Positions 7,670 to 16,550 of a stretch of DNA of 30,624 nt are shown in pieces. The translations under genes were made by a program, and so were the position numbers. Under the pieces are notes generated by a model that did not search any database, was not told the origin of the DNA, and was given only the letters and a program-made list of their open reading frames with translations. Positions within the stretch are counted from its first letter, which is position 1. Each line of letters begins with the position of its first letter. This DNA comes from Candidatus Acidiferrales bacterium (GTDB taxonomy: Bacteria > Acidobacteriota > Terriglobia > Acidoferrales > UBA7541): contig JASHYE010000152.1 of NCBI GenBank assembly GCA_030043155.1, positions 1-30,624 on the forward strand, read 5' to 3'.

Positions 7670-9313
7670 TCAGTGAAAATCGTGTGAGATGGTCTCGGTT
7701 TTTGTGATTTTCAGCGAATAGATCGCGGATGCAATTTGGCCCAAAGCCTCCCCCACGACTGTATCTGCAGCGTTCGGATCGCTCAGAGAAAGCGGAACAC
7801 GATTGGCATAAAGAGCGAATGCCAGATGCCGCCCGTCCGCAGTGATCATATAGCCTGCGAGGCCCTTTCCGGTAAGCATCAAATCTTTATTCAACGCGTC
7901 ATACGCGCCAAAAGTGCCGGTCTTAGCCATCACGTGGCCTGCTGCCGGCGAGTTCACTTCAATTCTCCACAGTGTTCCATCGCGGCCAAGAATCGGCAGT
8001 GCTTTTTCGAACAGTGAGAAATCTCTTTGCCGCGACATGAATGCAAGATAATGCGCCACAAAATCCGGGGTGAAAAATGCGGATTGCGCACCGCCTGCAC
8101 CATCGGCCTGAGAAGCGCCGCTCAAATCGAGGCCGGCTTTAACTAGGAAATCATGTTCGAGATTGAATCCTGCCTGGTCGATGTCTTTTGTGGCGTGGCC
8201 AAGCACCGCACCGAGGATGTAAGGAGTCATGGAAGCGTGCAAATTCTGGCTGACCTTGAGAGTCACTTTGACTTCTTGTGAAAATGGTAGTGACACATGC
8301 TCGGCAACGGTGTTCTCGGCTGTATAGAAGGCAGACAGAGCCTTGAAATCGGCGGGTGCGTTGGGATCCGGAATGTTTGCGGCTACGCCATATTGACGCA
8401 GCGCCTCGATAAACGTGACTTGGGCAAAACGGCTTGGTTGCGCGACCGCGTATTTGTACAAAATCGACGGTCCGCCGAGAGGGAACGTCCCAGTCAATGT
8501 CACATAATGGGAACCATCCGCGTTCACGGTATCCGTGGTACCCACGTTGACATCCGCTTTGGATCCCACAGGGCCTGTAGTGATCTGATTGTCGAAGATC
8601 ACGTAAGAGGTGAAGGGGGAAATGTTTATTTTGACTGGAGTGCCTTGAGCGTCGCCTGCGGAGACCGTCAAATCAATGATGTTGTCATTCACGCAGATGG
8701 GTGAGATGACGACGTCGGTTCCCAATTCGCGATCTCCCTCCGCAAAGAGCGTTGCATCCACCAGAACACGGCCGATGATCCTTTTGATTCCATGGGAAGC
8801 TACCTGCGAGGCGAGCTGCCGGATAACAAACAGCGGATCGCCGGGGACGGCCTTCGTATCGGGACTTCCATCGTAAGCGTGATCTTCGTTTTCAAACGCC
8901 AGTGTCCCGTCTGGCCGAATGCGTCCGGAGAGATCTGGATCTCCGCTCGCAACAAGAATGAGATCTCCGTTTAGGGTTCCGTCGGAATCGATTGGGCCTG
9001 TCCGATAGACTTTGGTGTGAAACCGATAATCCGCTCCGAGCAATTCCAGTGCGGTTCCTTCAGTAAAAAGCTTTGTAGTTGATGCAGGGGTGAAAAATTG
9101 CTGTGCGTTCAGCGCATAAACAACGTTGTTTTGATCCAGCGAATAGACTTCGATGCCAAAACTCGAATGGCGGAACTCGGGGCGGCTTGTGATCTGACTG
9201 ATTTTGGCTTCCAGCGATCCTTGCGCCAGCGCTATCGGCTGGAATGCGAGGGCTACTGCGAAGGCCAAGAGGCCGACTACACCATTCATGAGATTTCGTC
9301 CAGTTTTTGTCAT
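7670..9313 (-). CDS. dacB: PBP4-type D-alanyl-D-alanine carboxypeptidase/endopeptidase (S13)
   Basis: A 547-residue periplasmic penicillin-binding protein of the DacB/PBP4 type. Such enzymes remove terminal D-Ala and cut D-Ala-meso-DAP crosslinks in peptidoglycan. A Sec signal peptide (hydrophobic core VVGLLAFAVALAF, cleavage after ALA) leads the protein. The three active-site motifs are in the right order and spacing: SxxK = Ser78-Thr-Thr-Lys81, SxN = Ser355-Gln-Asn357, and KTG at 464-466. The long insert between motifs 1 and 2 is typical of this class. The start codon overlaps the stop of the upstream beta-lactamase/VanX fusion gene by 4 bases (ATGA at 9310-9313), which indicates translational coupling. 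Both proteins act on D-Ala-D-Ala ends. Confidence 0.93.
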   Translation of the reverse strand: MTKTGRNLMNGVVGLLAFAVALAFQPIALAQGSLEAKISQITSRPEFRHSSFGIEVYSLDQNNVVYALNAQQFFTPASTTKLFTEGTALELLGADYRFHTKVYRTGPIDSDGTLNGDLILVASGDPDLSGRIRPDGTLAFENEDHAYDGSPDTKAVPGDPLFVIRQLASQVASHGIKRIIGRVLVDATLFAEGDRELGTDVVISPICVNDNIIDLTVSAGDAQGTPVKINISPFTSYVIFDNQITTGPVGSKADVNVGTTDTVNADGSHYVTLTGTFPLGGPSILYKYAVAQPSRFAQVTFIEALRQYGVAANIPDPNAPADFKALSAFYTAENTVAEHVSLPFSQEVKVTLKVSQNLHASMTPYILGAVLGHATKDIDQAGFNLEHDFLVKAGLDLSGASQADGAGGAQSAFFTPDFVAHYLAFMSRQRDFSLFEKALPILGRDGTLWRIEVNSPAAGHVMAKTGTFGAYDALNKDLMLTGKGLAGYMITADGRHLAFALYANRVPLSLSDPNAADTVVGEALGQIASAIYSLKITKTETISHDFH

Positions 9314-11811
9314 CGTTGATAAACCGCCTCTCTTTGAAGCGTGGACCTCACTGCTGTGGAATCAGCAGCCGTCACGCGAATGCTGCTGGGCTGCGAATCT
9401 TCGGCATGCGCAGATTTCTTATGCGCCGGGGCTCTCTGCAGCTGCTCAAACGTGATGTTCAAAATCGGATAGTGCCGCCAATCTTTGTAATCGAAGTGCC
9501 ACCATTCAAATTCGTAGACCGTGAAGCCCTCTGATTCCATGGCGTGCCGCAAAATGTCACGATGCCAGTGCTCGATGGAGGTACCTCCCGGATAGAAGGG
9601 GTAGGAACGCTCGGACATTTCATCGTATACACCCGTCATCGAGACGGGCTTGCCAGTTTTCAGATCGTAGAGAGACATATCCACTGCACAGCCGCGATTG
9701 TGACGCGATCCATCCTTTGGGTCTGCCACGAAAATCTTTTTGTCATCCGGAGTCGCATCCCAGAAGATTTTCGTGACATACCAAGGGCGGTAGGCGTCAT
9801 GGATTAGCAATCCATAGCCCAGCGCTTTCAGCTTGCGGTCGGCGCGAAGCAGTGCTTCCGCTGCAGGGCGCTGCATGTAGGCTTTTGCCTTGGAGTAAAC
9901 TGGCTCGCCTAGAAAATCGTTAGTGCTTGCATACCGGATATCAAAGTGAATGGACGGGTCCAAGGTGGAGAGGTCGACTAAGTCCGGCTTGCGAAAATCA
10001 CCCGATTCATGGGGCGGCTGAGCGGCGAGCGCTTCTTTGCGGAGTTCGTCGAGCGATTTTTGTGGGTGTACGTGAAATACTCCGCCGGCGATGGGGCCAA
10101 GCGGCCTGCGCTTAAAGATCACGCCGCTGACCTGTACTTGCGTCGCATTTCCATTTGCATCGCGCGTAAAGATGGCGTGTTCTCCGTCATAAAGACCGCT
10201 GCGAGGGAAGTCGAAAACATTCGGTGAAGATTCATGAAGCGGTGCGTGCTCGAACCATTCGATAAGCGCGGTCAGCTTGCCATCGCGCTCGAAAATGTAA
10301 AGCGTGTCGTAGTCCCAGCCATATTCTCCAATAAGTCCTTCCCAGCGCTGCGGGATTGGCGCAGGGACATCTTGTTTGACGCGGGGGAGAACTTTGTCTC
10401 CGATGCGTATCCCGCCCTCGACAGGCGTGATTCTTAATCCATAGCCCAGTCGACCGTCGGCGATGAGCGAATCTCCTGCTTGACGAAGACGGAGTTGAAA
10501 ACCATCTCCAACAGGACGGAGATAAAGTTGATCTTCCTGCGCAACCAGATCCAGCGCTGAATCGCCCCGCCCATAGCGGCCTTCGAGTTGGCGTATGCGT
10601 TCCAGCGGAATCGGCGACGTTTCCTCAATCTTTGGCAGTGGCTCTCCTTCTTTAGCAGCCAGCATGAGACGGAGGGCAACGTCGGCTACATGATTTGTGA
10701 CCGCGTTCGCGCCGTCGATCGTTGTCACCGTGACGACGCCCAGCTTGTCATCCGGCAATGCGGAAAGCTGCGTCGCGAAACCGTAGATTGCGCCGGCGTG
10801 TTCAACCTCGCGATGACCATCGAGCGTGTCCAAACGAAATCCAAGGCCGTACGGTGAACTTTGTCCCGGCTTCGCGAATTGTGGCGTCCACATTTCCTCG
10901 AGCGTTTCGCTTTTAACTATTTGGCCATTTGTGCCGCGGCCGCCATTGAAAAGCACACTCAGAAACTTGCCAAGATCAACCACTGTGGAATACATGCAGC
11001 CTGCCGGGGCCATTCCAAGCTGGAATGTCGGGGCGGGAAACAGCTTTCCGTCGTAGGACCACATGTAAGCCTTTGCCAGATGCGCGACGAGCTTCGGCTC
11101 GGGCTCGAAGGCGCTATCCTGCAGGCCCATAGGTTGCAGCACCGCCTGCTTCAGGTACTCCGCGAAAGGCTGGCCGCTCTGCTTTTCGAGAACGTAGCCA
11201 ACTACCGCGACGCCGGCGTTCGAATATTTTGTATGCGTCTCGGGCGGATAGACGAGCGTTGTTTCATTCAGACTGCCTACCATCGCTGCGAGAGACAAGT
11301 TCGAAGGGTCAAAGTAGTTTCCGATCGGCGGCTCGCGCAGCAATCCCGCGCGATGAGACATCAGTTGGCGCAGCGTAATTGGAGTGTGAAATGAGTTTCG
11401 CGGGTGAAAGTCAGGCAGATAGGTTTGAATCGGAGCATCCAAGTTGAGCTGGCCGCGCTCAACCAGTTGCATGACTCCTATATTGGTGAAGAGTTTCGAA
11501 ACGGACCCGATTCGATAGACCGTGTTCGCTGTGGCAGGAATCTTGTTGTCCGGATCCGCGTAGCCAAATCCCTGTGCCCACACGACCTGCTGATTGTCGA
11601 CGAGAGCAATCGAGAATGCGGGTAGCTTTTTATCTTGCATCTCGTCTTGAATGAATTTCGAGAGCGCATCTGCGATGGGTGCGTAGGGGCCTTGAGCTGC
11701 AACGTTCTGAGCCGGAGCCTTTTTTGCCGGAGCGGAATTGACAATCAGACCGCCCAACAGAATCAGTAATGTTGCTGGCACTACGCTTCGGGACAACCTC
11801 GATGTTCGCAT
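9310..11811 (-). CDS. Serine beta-lactamase-like hydrolase fused to VanX-type D-Ala-D-Ala dipeptidase
   Basis: An 833-residue exported two-enzyme fusion. After a hydrophobic signal (VVPATLLILLGGLIV), residues ~43-385 are a class-C-beta-lactamase/DD-peptidase-like domain: SxxK = Ser103-Val-Ser-Lys106, YxN = Tyr196-Ser-Asn198, and HAG at 338-340 in place of KTG. Residues ~400-575 look like the beta-barrel that often follows such serine hydrolases. Residues ~608-792 are a VanX/DdpX (M15D) zinc dipeptidase: DAYRP with Arg675, the zinc motif His704...Asp711 in RHNRGCAVDM, and EWWH with Glu769 and His772. All expected catalytic residues of both domains are present. There is no stop or frameshift between the domains. 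It is the first gene of a unit with dacB, overlapping by 4 bases. Vancomycin resistance is not implied, since no vanH or vanA gene is present; D-Ala recycling or wall remodelling is more likely. Confidence 0.9.
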   Translation of the reverse strand: MRTSRLSRSVVPATLLILLGGLIVNSAPAKKAPAQNVAAQGPYAPIADALSKFIQDEMQDKKLPAFSIALVDNQQVVWAQGFGYADPDNKIPATANTVYRIGSVSKLFTNIGVMQLVERGQLNLDAPIQTYLPDFHPRNSFHTPITLRQLMSHRAGLLREPPIGNYFDPSNLSLAAMVGSLNETTLVYPPETHTKYSNAGVAVVGYVLEKQSGQPFAEYLKQAVLQPMGLQDSAFEPEPKLVAHLAKAYMWSYDGKLFPAPTFQLGMAPAGCMYSTVVDLGKFLSVLFNGGRGTNGQIVKSETLEEMWTPQFAKPGQSSPYGLGFRLDTLDGHREVEHAGAIYGFATQLSALPDDKLGVVTVTTIDGANAVTNHVADVALRLMLAAKEGEPLPKIEETSPIPLERIRQLEGRYGRGDSALDLVAQEDQLYLRPVGDGFQLRLRQAGDSLIADGRLGYGLRITPVEGGIRIGDKVLPRVKQDVPAPIPQRWEGLIGEYGWDYDTLYIFERDGKLTALIEWFEHAPLHESSPNVFDFPRSGLYDGEHAIFTRDANGNATQVQVSGVIFKRRPLGPIAGGVFHVHPQKSLDELRKEALAAQPPHESGDFRKPDLVDLSTLDPSIHFDIRYASTNDFLGEPVYSKAKAYMQRPAAEALLRADRKLKALGYGLLIHDAYRPWYVTKIFWDATPDDKKIFVADPKDGSRHNRGCAVDMSLYDLKTGKPVSMTGVYDEMSERSYPFYPGGTSIEHWHRDILRHAMESEGFTVYEFEWWHFDYKDWRHYPILNITFEQLQRAPAHKKSAHAEDSQPSSIRVTAADSTAVRSTLQREAVYQR

Positions 11812-11967
11812 GGCCCTATCCGACGGAGAATTTTATCGACGGTGTGAAAGCTCGCACTGTAGTGAGGACGTCCAGAAAAAGTCAAGCGCATTTGGAGGGC
11901 GCCCGAGTTTCTGCGGTCAAACGAAACATTTGGTTCATCAACAAGGGTGGGCAACTGTCGATAATGA

Positions 11968-13344
11968 CTATTCTGGCGCGGTCTTGGGAGCGGCATTCGC
12001 GCGCGTGGATTTGAGGCGTGTAACAAATAACGCATAGAGTGGAAGTCCGCTCAGTATCAATACCGCGCCAAACAGGGCATGAACGGGAGAAGATAGGATG
12101 GCGCTCACAATTATTCCGAGCGCCGCAATCGTGAACAGCGCGGGCAGCCAGGGATAGCCCGGCACTCGAAATGGGCGGTCGAACTCGGGTCGGCGAATTC
12201 GCAGGACAATGACGCCTGCTACCGCTAATCCGTAGAAAATCCATCCCACGAACACTACGTAAGTGAACAGTTCTTGAAAGGAGCCCAGCAGGGTTAAACC
12301 TGCCGCCCACAAGCCCTGGACGATAATCGCGAAAACAGGGGCGCGAAACCGCGCACTGATTTTCCCGAAGATTGGGAAGAACAGGCCTTCTTCGGCCATT
12401 GCGTAATAAACGCGCGGGCCAGATAAAATCATTCCGTTTGTCGCGCCGATAATCGATACAAGAATCAGCAGTGAAATGAAAGCGGTTGCGGCCCCGCTCC
12501 CTGTCGCGAATTGGACTGCGGCTGCGGCCACGCGCTGAGTGTGCGCCACTTGCATATTTGTGAGCACGGAATAGTACGCCACGTTTGCGAGCAGGTAAGT
12601 CGCGGCAACAATCAGGGTACCGTAAAAGAGGCCTCGCGGCAGATCACGCCGCGAATGCTTGATCTCGCCGGTCATAAAAGACAACACATGCCAGCCTTCA
12701 TAGGCCCACAATACTGCGATGAGTGCGATTCCGAATGACCGGGGCGCGAAGCTGAAACCATTCGGTGGCCAAACGCTCGACTTCAGCAAATGAAAATGAC
12801 CTTCATAGAAAAGCAACGCCAGCATGACTGCCAACCCGAGATATTTCGTGATCGTCAGCAGGTTGTGTACGTTCTTTCCAGATCTGAGCCCGAAACAATT
12901 CACGCCGGTCAGCACTAAAACGCAAAGGACGCCGATCATTTTCTGCTGAGCCCCAGTCAGCGGAACGATTTGCGCCAGGTAAATGCGGAACGCTACGGCG
13001 AGGGTTGCGATGCTTCCAGAATGAATTAACGCAAGAAGCGCCCAACCATACAAGAATCCAACGGTCTTGCCGTAGGCCTGGCGGAGGTAAACGTAAATGC
13101 CGCCTGCCTTCGGGAAAGCCGCGCCAAGCTCCCCTAGCGCCAGCGCACCGAAGAGGCTGAGTAATCCTCCAGTGACCCAAACAAGGATTACTGCCGAAAA
13201 TGATGTGAGCTGGCTGGCGATGTTTCCGGGAACAAGAAAAATTCCAGAACCGATGATCGTTCCGGCCACGATGGCAATCGCATCGCGGAGCCGTAGCTCA
13301 CGAAGGAGTCCAAACTCGCTGGCACGATCTTCAGTCGATGACAT
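11968..13344 (-). CDS. APC-family amino acid permease
   Basis: A 458-residue inner-membrane transporter with about 12 hydrophobic segments. The first helix carries GTIIGSGIFLVPG, the substrate-binding signature of the amino acid-polyamine-organocation superfamily, and helix 2/3 has LGELGAAFPKAGGIYVYLRQAYG, the conserved block for the LAT-like and related amino acid permeases. The N-terminus is short and charged and the C-terminus is short and basic. The substrate cannot be assigned from sequence. The ATG at 13344 lacks a clear ribosome-binding site. It is divergent from the M23 peptidase gene with 173 bp between the starts. 156 bp separate its stop from the start of the fusion gene downstream on the same strand, in which I see no terminator or other element. 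Confidence 0.92.
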   Translation of the reverse strand: MSSTEDRASEFGLLRELRLRDAIAIVAGTIIGSGIFLVPGNIASQLTSFSAVILVWVTGGLLSLFGALALGELGAAFPKAGGIYVYLRQAYGKTVGFLYGWALLALIHSGSIATLAVAFRIYLAQIVPLTGAQQKMIGVLCVLVLTGVNCFGLRSGKNVHNLLTITKYLGLAVMLALLFYEGHFHLLKSSVWPPNGFSFAPRSFGIALIAVLWAYEGWHVLSFMTGEIKHSRRDLPRGLFYGTLIVAATYLLANVAYYSVLTNMQVAHTQRVAAAAVQFATGSGAATAFISLLILVSIIGATNGMILSGPRVYYAMAEEGLFFPIFGKISARFRAPVFAIIVQGLWAAGLTLLGSFQELFTYVVFVGWIFYGLAVAGVIVLRIRRPEFDRPFRVPGYPWLPALFTIAALGIIVSAILSSPVHALFGAVLILSGLPLYALFVTRLKSTRANAAPKTAPE

Positions 13345-13517
13345 TCGCGATCACGCTGTAACTGGTTCGCATGCAATCCTCATGTCCGTACCGAAAGGGT
13401 TTGTGTATGATGCACGTTCGCACAGAAAGCGCATGAGAGCAATCGTTTGTGCCGCATTGTAGCCGTGCGACAGGGTTTCGCAATATATTTTCGGAGACTC
13501 TAATCGAGGAGGTTCGG

Positions 13518-15071
13518 ATGACTCGAACCACTTTTGAAGGCCCGAATTTGGTATCTCTCTGTCGCGTCTCTCTGGTCAGAATCCTTGGCATTCTTTTGCT
13601 ACTGGTTGTTGGCTTGATTCTTTCGCCCATGGCCAGAAGTGAGCAGGCCAATTCGACTGCTGACATCTCCGGGTCCTGGAGCGGGGCTCTCGGCGCAGGC
13701 CAAAACCAGCTGCATCTGATCATCACGTTCTCCAAGCTCGGCAATGGCGAGTATTCGGGACAGGTAAACAGTGTAGATCAGGGCGCTGTTTTGCCTATGA
13801 GCTCGGTAAAAGTGGAAGGACAAAAAGTCCACTTTGAAATTACGCAGATTGGCGGCGTGTACGATGGCACTTTGAGCAGCGATCAGAAACAGATAACCGG
13901 AACGTGGATCCAGGCGAACGTTCCTCCTCAGCCGCTCAATCTATTTCGGTCCGAAGCGGGCGCAGCCGCGAAAGTGGGCCAATCGCCCGCAAATCCGGGA
14001 CCTAAGGAAAAACCCATAACTCTTCCACTCGACGTGAGCGTGCCGATTGCCCCGACCGCTTTCAAAGCCGATGGCAAGATGCACCTCGTTTACGAACTGC
14101 ACATCGTAAACATGAGTCCCTGGGATTGCACACTGACAGGAATTGATGTCCTGGACGCCACGTCTTCCAGCTCGCTCGCGTCTTATTCTGGAGACACACT
14201 TGAGGACATGCTCGCACGGCCGGGAATTTCCACTTTACCGAAATCAAGAATAGAACCTGGCACAAACGCTGTCGTTTTTCTATGGTTGACAGTCGACCGC
14301 AAAGAAGACGTTCCTGCTGCGCTGCGGCATCGCATTAGCGTGAAATTGGGGGATTACGCCGAGGCTCTGAGTCTTGAAACCGATCCGCTGCCCGTTCGCA
14401 CCGGTCCAATCGTCATCAGTCCGCCGCTTCGCGGCGATCATTGGCTCGCCGCGAATGGCCCCTCTAACACTTCCGCACATCGCCGTGCGCTGATTCCCAT
14501 TAATGGCAGCGCCGTCATTTCGCAGCGGTTCGCGATTGATTGGGTCAAGCTGGGTGATGATGGCCAGACTTATCACGGCGACAAGCTCGACAACAAAAAC
14601 TACTATGCCTTTGGCTCCGAAGCGCTGGCAGTTGCTGACGGGATTGTTACCGAAGTGAAAGACGGTATTCCTCTGAATGTTCCCGGCTTGAACTCGCGCA
14701 CCGTGCCCATCAATCTGGAAACGATCGCAGGTAATCACGTGATCCTCGATATCGGAAATGGAAACTATGCGATGTACGCGCACCTGCAGCCCGGATCGAT
14801 TCGAGTGAAAGAGGGCGACCGGGTGCGCCGTGGGCAAGTGCTCGGTCTGGTGGGCAACACCGGAAATTCCACGGAGCCTCATCTTCATTTTCAGATATCG
14901 AATGCGAGTTCACCCCTTGGCTCGGAAGGATTGCCTTATCTACTTCCGTTATTTGAAGTGGAGGGAAAAGGCTGGCAGTGGAAGCCGTCGGACGCGAAAA
15001 GCGCGACTGAAAGGCACGTGATGGAAATTCCGACTGAGGATGAGGTCGTCAGCTTTCCATCGTTTCATTGA
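13518..15071 (+). CDS. Secreted M23 metallopeptidase with N-terminal lipocalin-like domain
   Basis: A 517-residue exported protein. The signal anchor is at ~20-40 (ILGILLLLVVGLILSPMA). Residues ~48-143 match the beta-rich domain with DISGSWSGAL..., DQGA...SSVKVEG, IGGVYDGTL and ITGTW, which I know mainly as the N-terminal part of secreted alpha/beta hydrolases. A linker and a second beta region follow to ~300. Residues ~320-460 are an M23 (LytM/lysostaphin-like) peptidoglycan endopeptidase fold: likely zinc ligands are His321, Asp341 and His457, with YAHLQPG at 420-426 and PHLHF at 454-458. The KVKEGDRVRRGQ-like block (430-440) is typical. The ATG at 13518 follows GAGGAGG by 6 bases; an upstream in-frame start at 13449 is not credible. 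The stop is 1 bp from the convergent kinase gene. Confidence 0.88.
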   Translation: MTRTTFEGPNLVSLCRVSLVRILGILLLLVVGLILSPMARSEQANSTADISGSWSGALGAGQNQLHLIITFSKLGNGEYSGQVNSVDQGAVLPMSSVKVEGQKVHFEITQIGGVYDGTLSSDQKQITGTWIQANVPPQPLNLFRSEAGAAAKVGQSPANPGPKEKPITLPLDVSVPIAPTAFKADGKMHLVYELHIVNMSPWDCTLTGIDVLDATSSSSLASYSGDTLEDMLARPGISTLPKSRIEPGTNAVVFLWLTVDRKEDVPAALRHRISVKLGDYAEALSLETDPLPVRTGPIVISPPLRGDHWLAANGPSNTSAHRRALIPINGSAVISQRFAIDWVKLGDDGQTYHGDKLDNKNYYAFGSEALAVADGIVTEVKDGIPLNVPGLNSRTVPINLETIAGNHVILDIGNGNYAMYAHLQPGSIRVKEGDRVRRGQVLGLVGNTGNSTEPHLHFQISNASSPLGSEGLPYLLPLFEVEGKGWQWKPSDAKSATERHVMEIPTEDEVVSFPSFH

Positions 15072-15072
15072 T

Positions 15073-16548
15073 CTATAACGATGCCAATTCGCGCGAAGCC
15101 CGGGGAAGCGTGAAGTAAAACGTAGCACCCTTCTCCACGGCGCCTTCGGCCCACACTTTTCCGCCATGGCGCAGCACAATGCGCTGCACCGTTGCCAGTC
15201 CAATTCCTGTGCCTGGAAACTCGGCGGCGCCGTGCAGCCGCTGAAATGCGCCAAACAAACGGCTAGAATATTCAGCATCAAAGCCTGCGCCATCGTCCCT
15301 GATGAAATAAGCCATGGCGCCGTTGTACTGCTCCTGTCCAAACTCGATCTTCGCCAGTGCGTGCTTTGAAGTGTACTTCCAGGCATTCCCCAGCAGATTG
15401 TCCAGGACGATTTGCAGCAGGCGCGTATCTCCGAACGCCTGCATACCATCTTTGATTGACCATTCGACTTGCCGTTGCTCGTTTCTTTTCATGTATTCAG
15501 AGGCGATCGAAACAGCCATCGCCGAGAGGTCTACCGGCTCGTGCTTCATTTCGGCACGCGTGACCCGGGATAGATTCAACAGGTCATCAATCAGAACGCC
15601 CATCTTCTGAGTGGCCGTCCGAATTCTCTGAAGGTGACCCTTGGCCGCAGGATCCAGTTTGTCCTCATAGTCGTCTGCGAGTGCCTGACTGAATCCATCA
15701 ATGCTACGCAGCGGAGAGCGCAGATCGTGCGAAACTGAGTACGAAAACGATTCAAGCTCTTTGTTTGCAGCCGAAAGTTCAGCGGTGCGCTGCTCGACGC
15801 GTCTTTCCAGCTCGTTGTGCGCAGCTCGAAGGTTGCTGTCCCGCTCCTCAATTTGCTTCAGCATCTCGTTGAAAGTTTCCACAAGCACTGCCAGCTCAGC
15901 TTCTTCCTTTCCGCGCCGGGCCCGCACCGAATAGTTCTTTTCGCGTGAAACTGTTCGGGCAACATGCGCCAGGTGCACAACGGGTTCAGCAATCGATCGG
16001 CGCGCGATGTTGGAGAGAAAAAGCGCAACAGTCAGAGAAAGTATGAGCATCGCCAAGGCAATTGCAACATAGCGCTTGACCCGTGCATAAAGCATCCGTT
16101 CGTCGGATTGAATGAAAACAAAGCCCTCACGCCGGCCCTGAAAGAGAATCGTGTGGACGAGCATCACATCTCCGTTTTCTATCCAGGAGTGCTCCTCTTC
16201 TCCCACGATTTGTGCTCGGGGGGGGATTCGTGCGCTGGCGTCCCGCTTGTACATTGCGAAGGCCTGCCCCTGCGCGTCGTAAATGCAAGCTGAGACAATG
16301 TTCGGCGCGAGCCCAAAAGCTGAGAGTGTTCTTTGTGCGGCGGCTGGATCATCGAAAGTCAATGCAGAGACACTGTTGGACCCAGCAATCTGGGCTTGGA
16401 TCGAAAGATTACGCACGACCGAAGTTTGAAATGATGTGAGGTCATATGTGACGAACCCGCTGCACGCCAACAACAACACTGTCGCGCTAACGAACATACT
16501 CATGCGCGTCAGCTTTCCGGCGATTGAAACGGAGTGTCTGCTGAACAC
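15073..16548 (-). CDS. Sensor histidine kinase with CHASE8-like periplasmic domain
   Basis: A 491-residue inner-membrane kinase. TM1 is at ~17-37, a ~120-residue periplasmic domain follows (~38-158), and TM2 is at ~160-180. A HAMP domain (~181-235) and a coiled coil (~236-268) lead to HisKA with phospho-acceptor His274 (SVSHDLRSPL), then HATPase with N-box Asn384-Asn388, DDGAGF at 418-423 and GTGIGLA at 446-452. The periplasmic part (AQIAGSNSVSALTFDD, IVSACIYDAQGQAFAMY) resembles CHASE8, the sensor of YfiN-type diguanylate cyclases, but the output is a kinase instead of GGDEF. The start is GTG with GGAG 7 bases upstream. It begins 2 bp after the yfiR-like stop, so coupling is likely. No response regulator lies next to it. 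Confidence 0.9.
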   Translation of the reverse strand: MFSRHSVSIAGKLTRMSMFVSATVLLLACSGFVTYDLTSFQTSVVRNLSIQAQIAGSNSVSALTFDDPAAAQRTLSAFGLAPNIVSACIYDAQGQAFAMYKRDASARIPPRAQIVGEEEHSWIENGDVMLVHTILFQGRREGFVFIQSDERMLYARVKRYVAIALAMLILSLTVALFLSNIARRSIAEPVVHLAHVARTVSREKNYSVRARRGKEEAELAVLVETFNEMLKQIEERDSNLRAAHNELERRVEQRTAELSAANKELESFSYSVSHDLRSPLRSIDGFSQALADDYEDKLDPAAKGHLQRIRTATQKMGVLIDDLLNLSRVTRAEMKHEPVDLSAMAVSIASEYMKRNEQRQVEWSIKDGMQAFGDTRLLQIVLDNLLGNAWKYTSKHALAKIEFGQEQYNGAMAYFIRDDGAGFDAEYSSRLFGAFQRLHGAAEFPGTGIGLATVQRIVLRHGGKVWAEGAVEKGATFYFTLPRASRELASL

Positions 16549-16550
16549 CT

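Noticed and set aside
9310..11811. Vancomycin resistance gene because of the VanX-type domain
   Set aside because: No vanH, vanA/B ligase or vanRS genes are near; VanX-type dipeptidases also serve D-Ala recycling.
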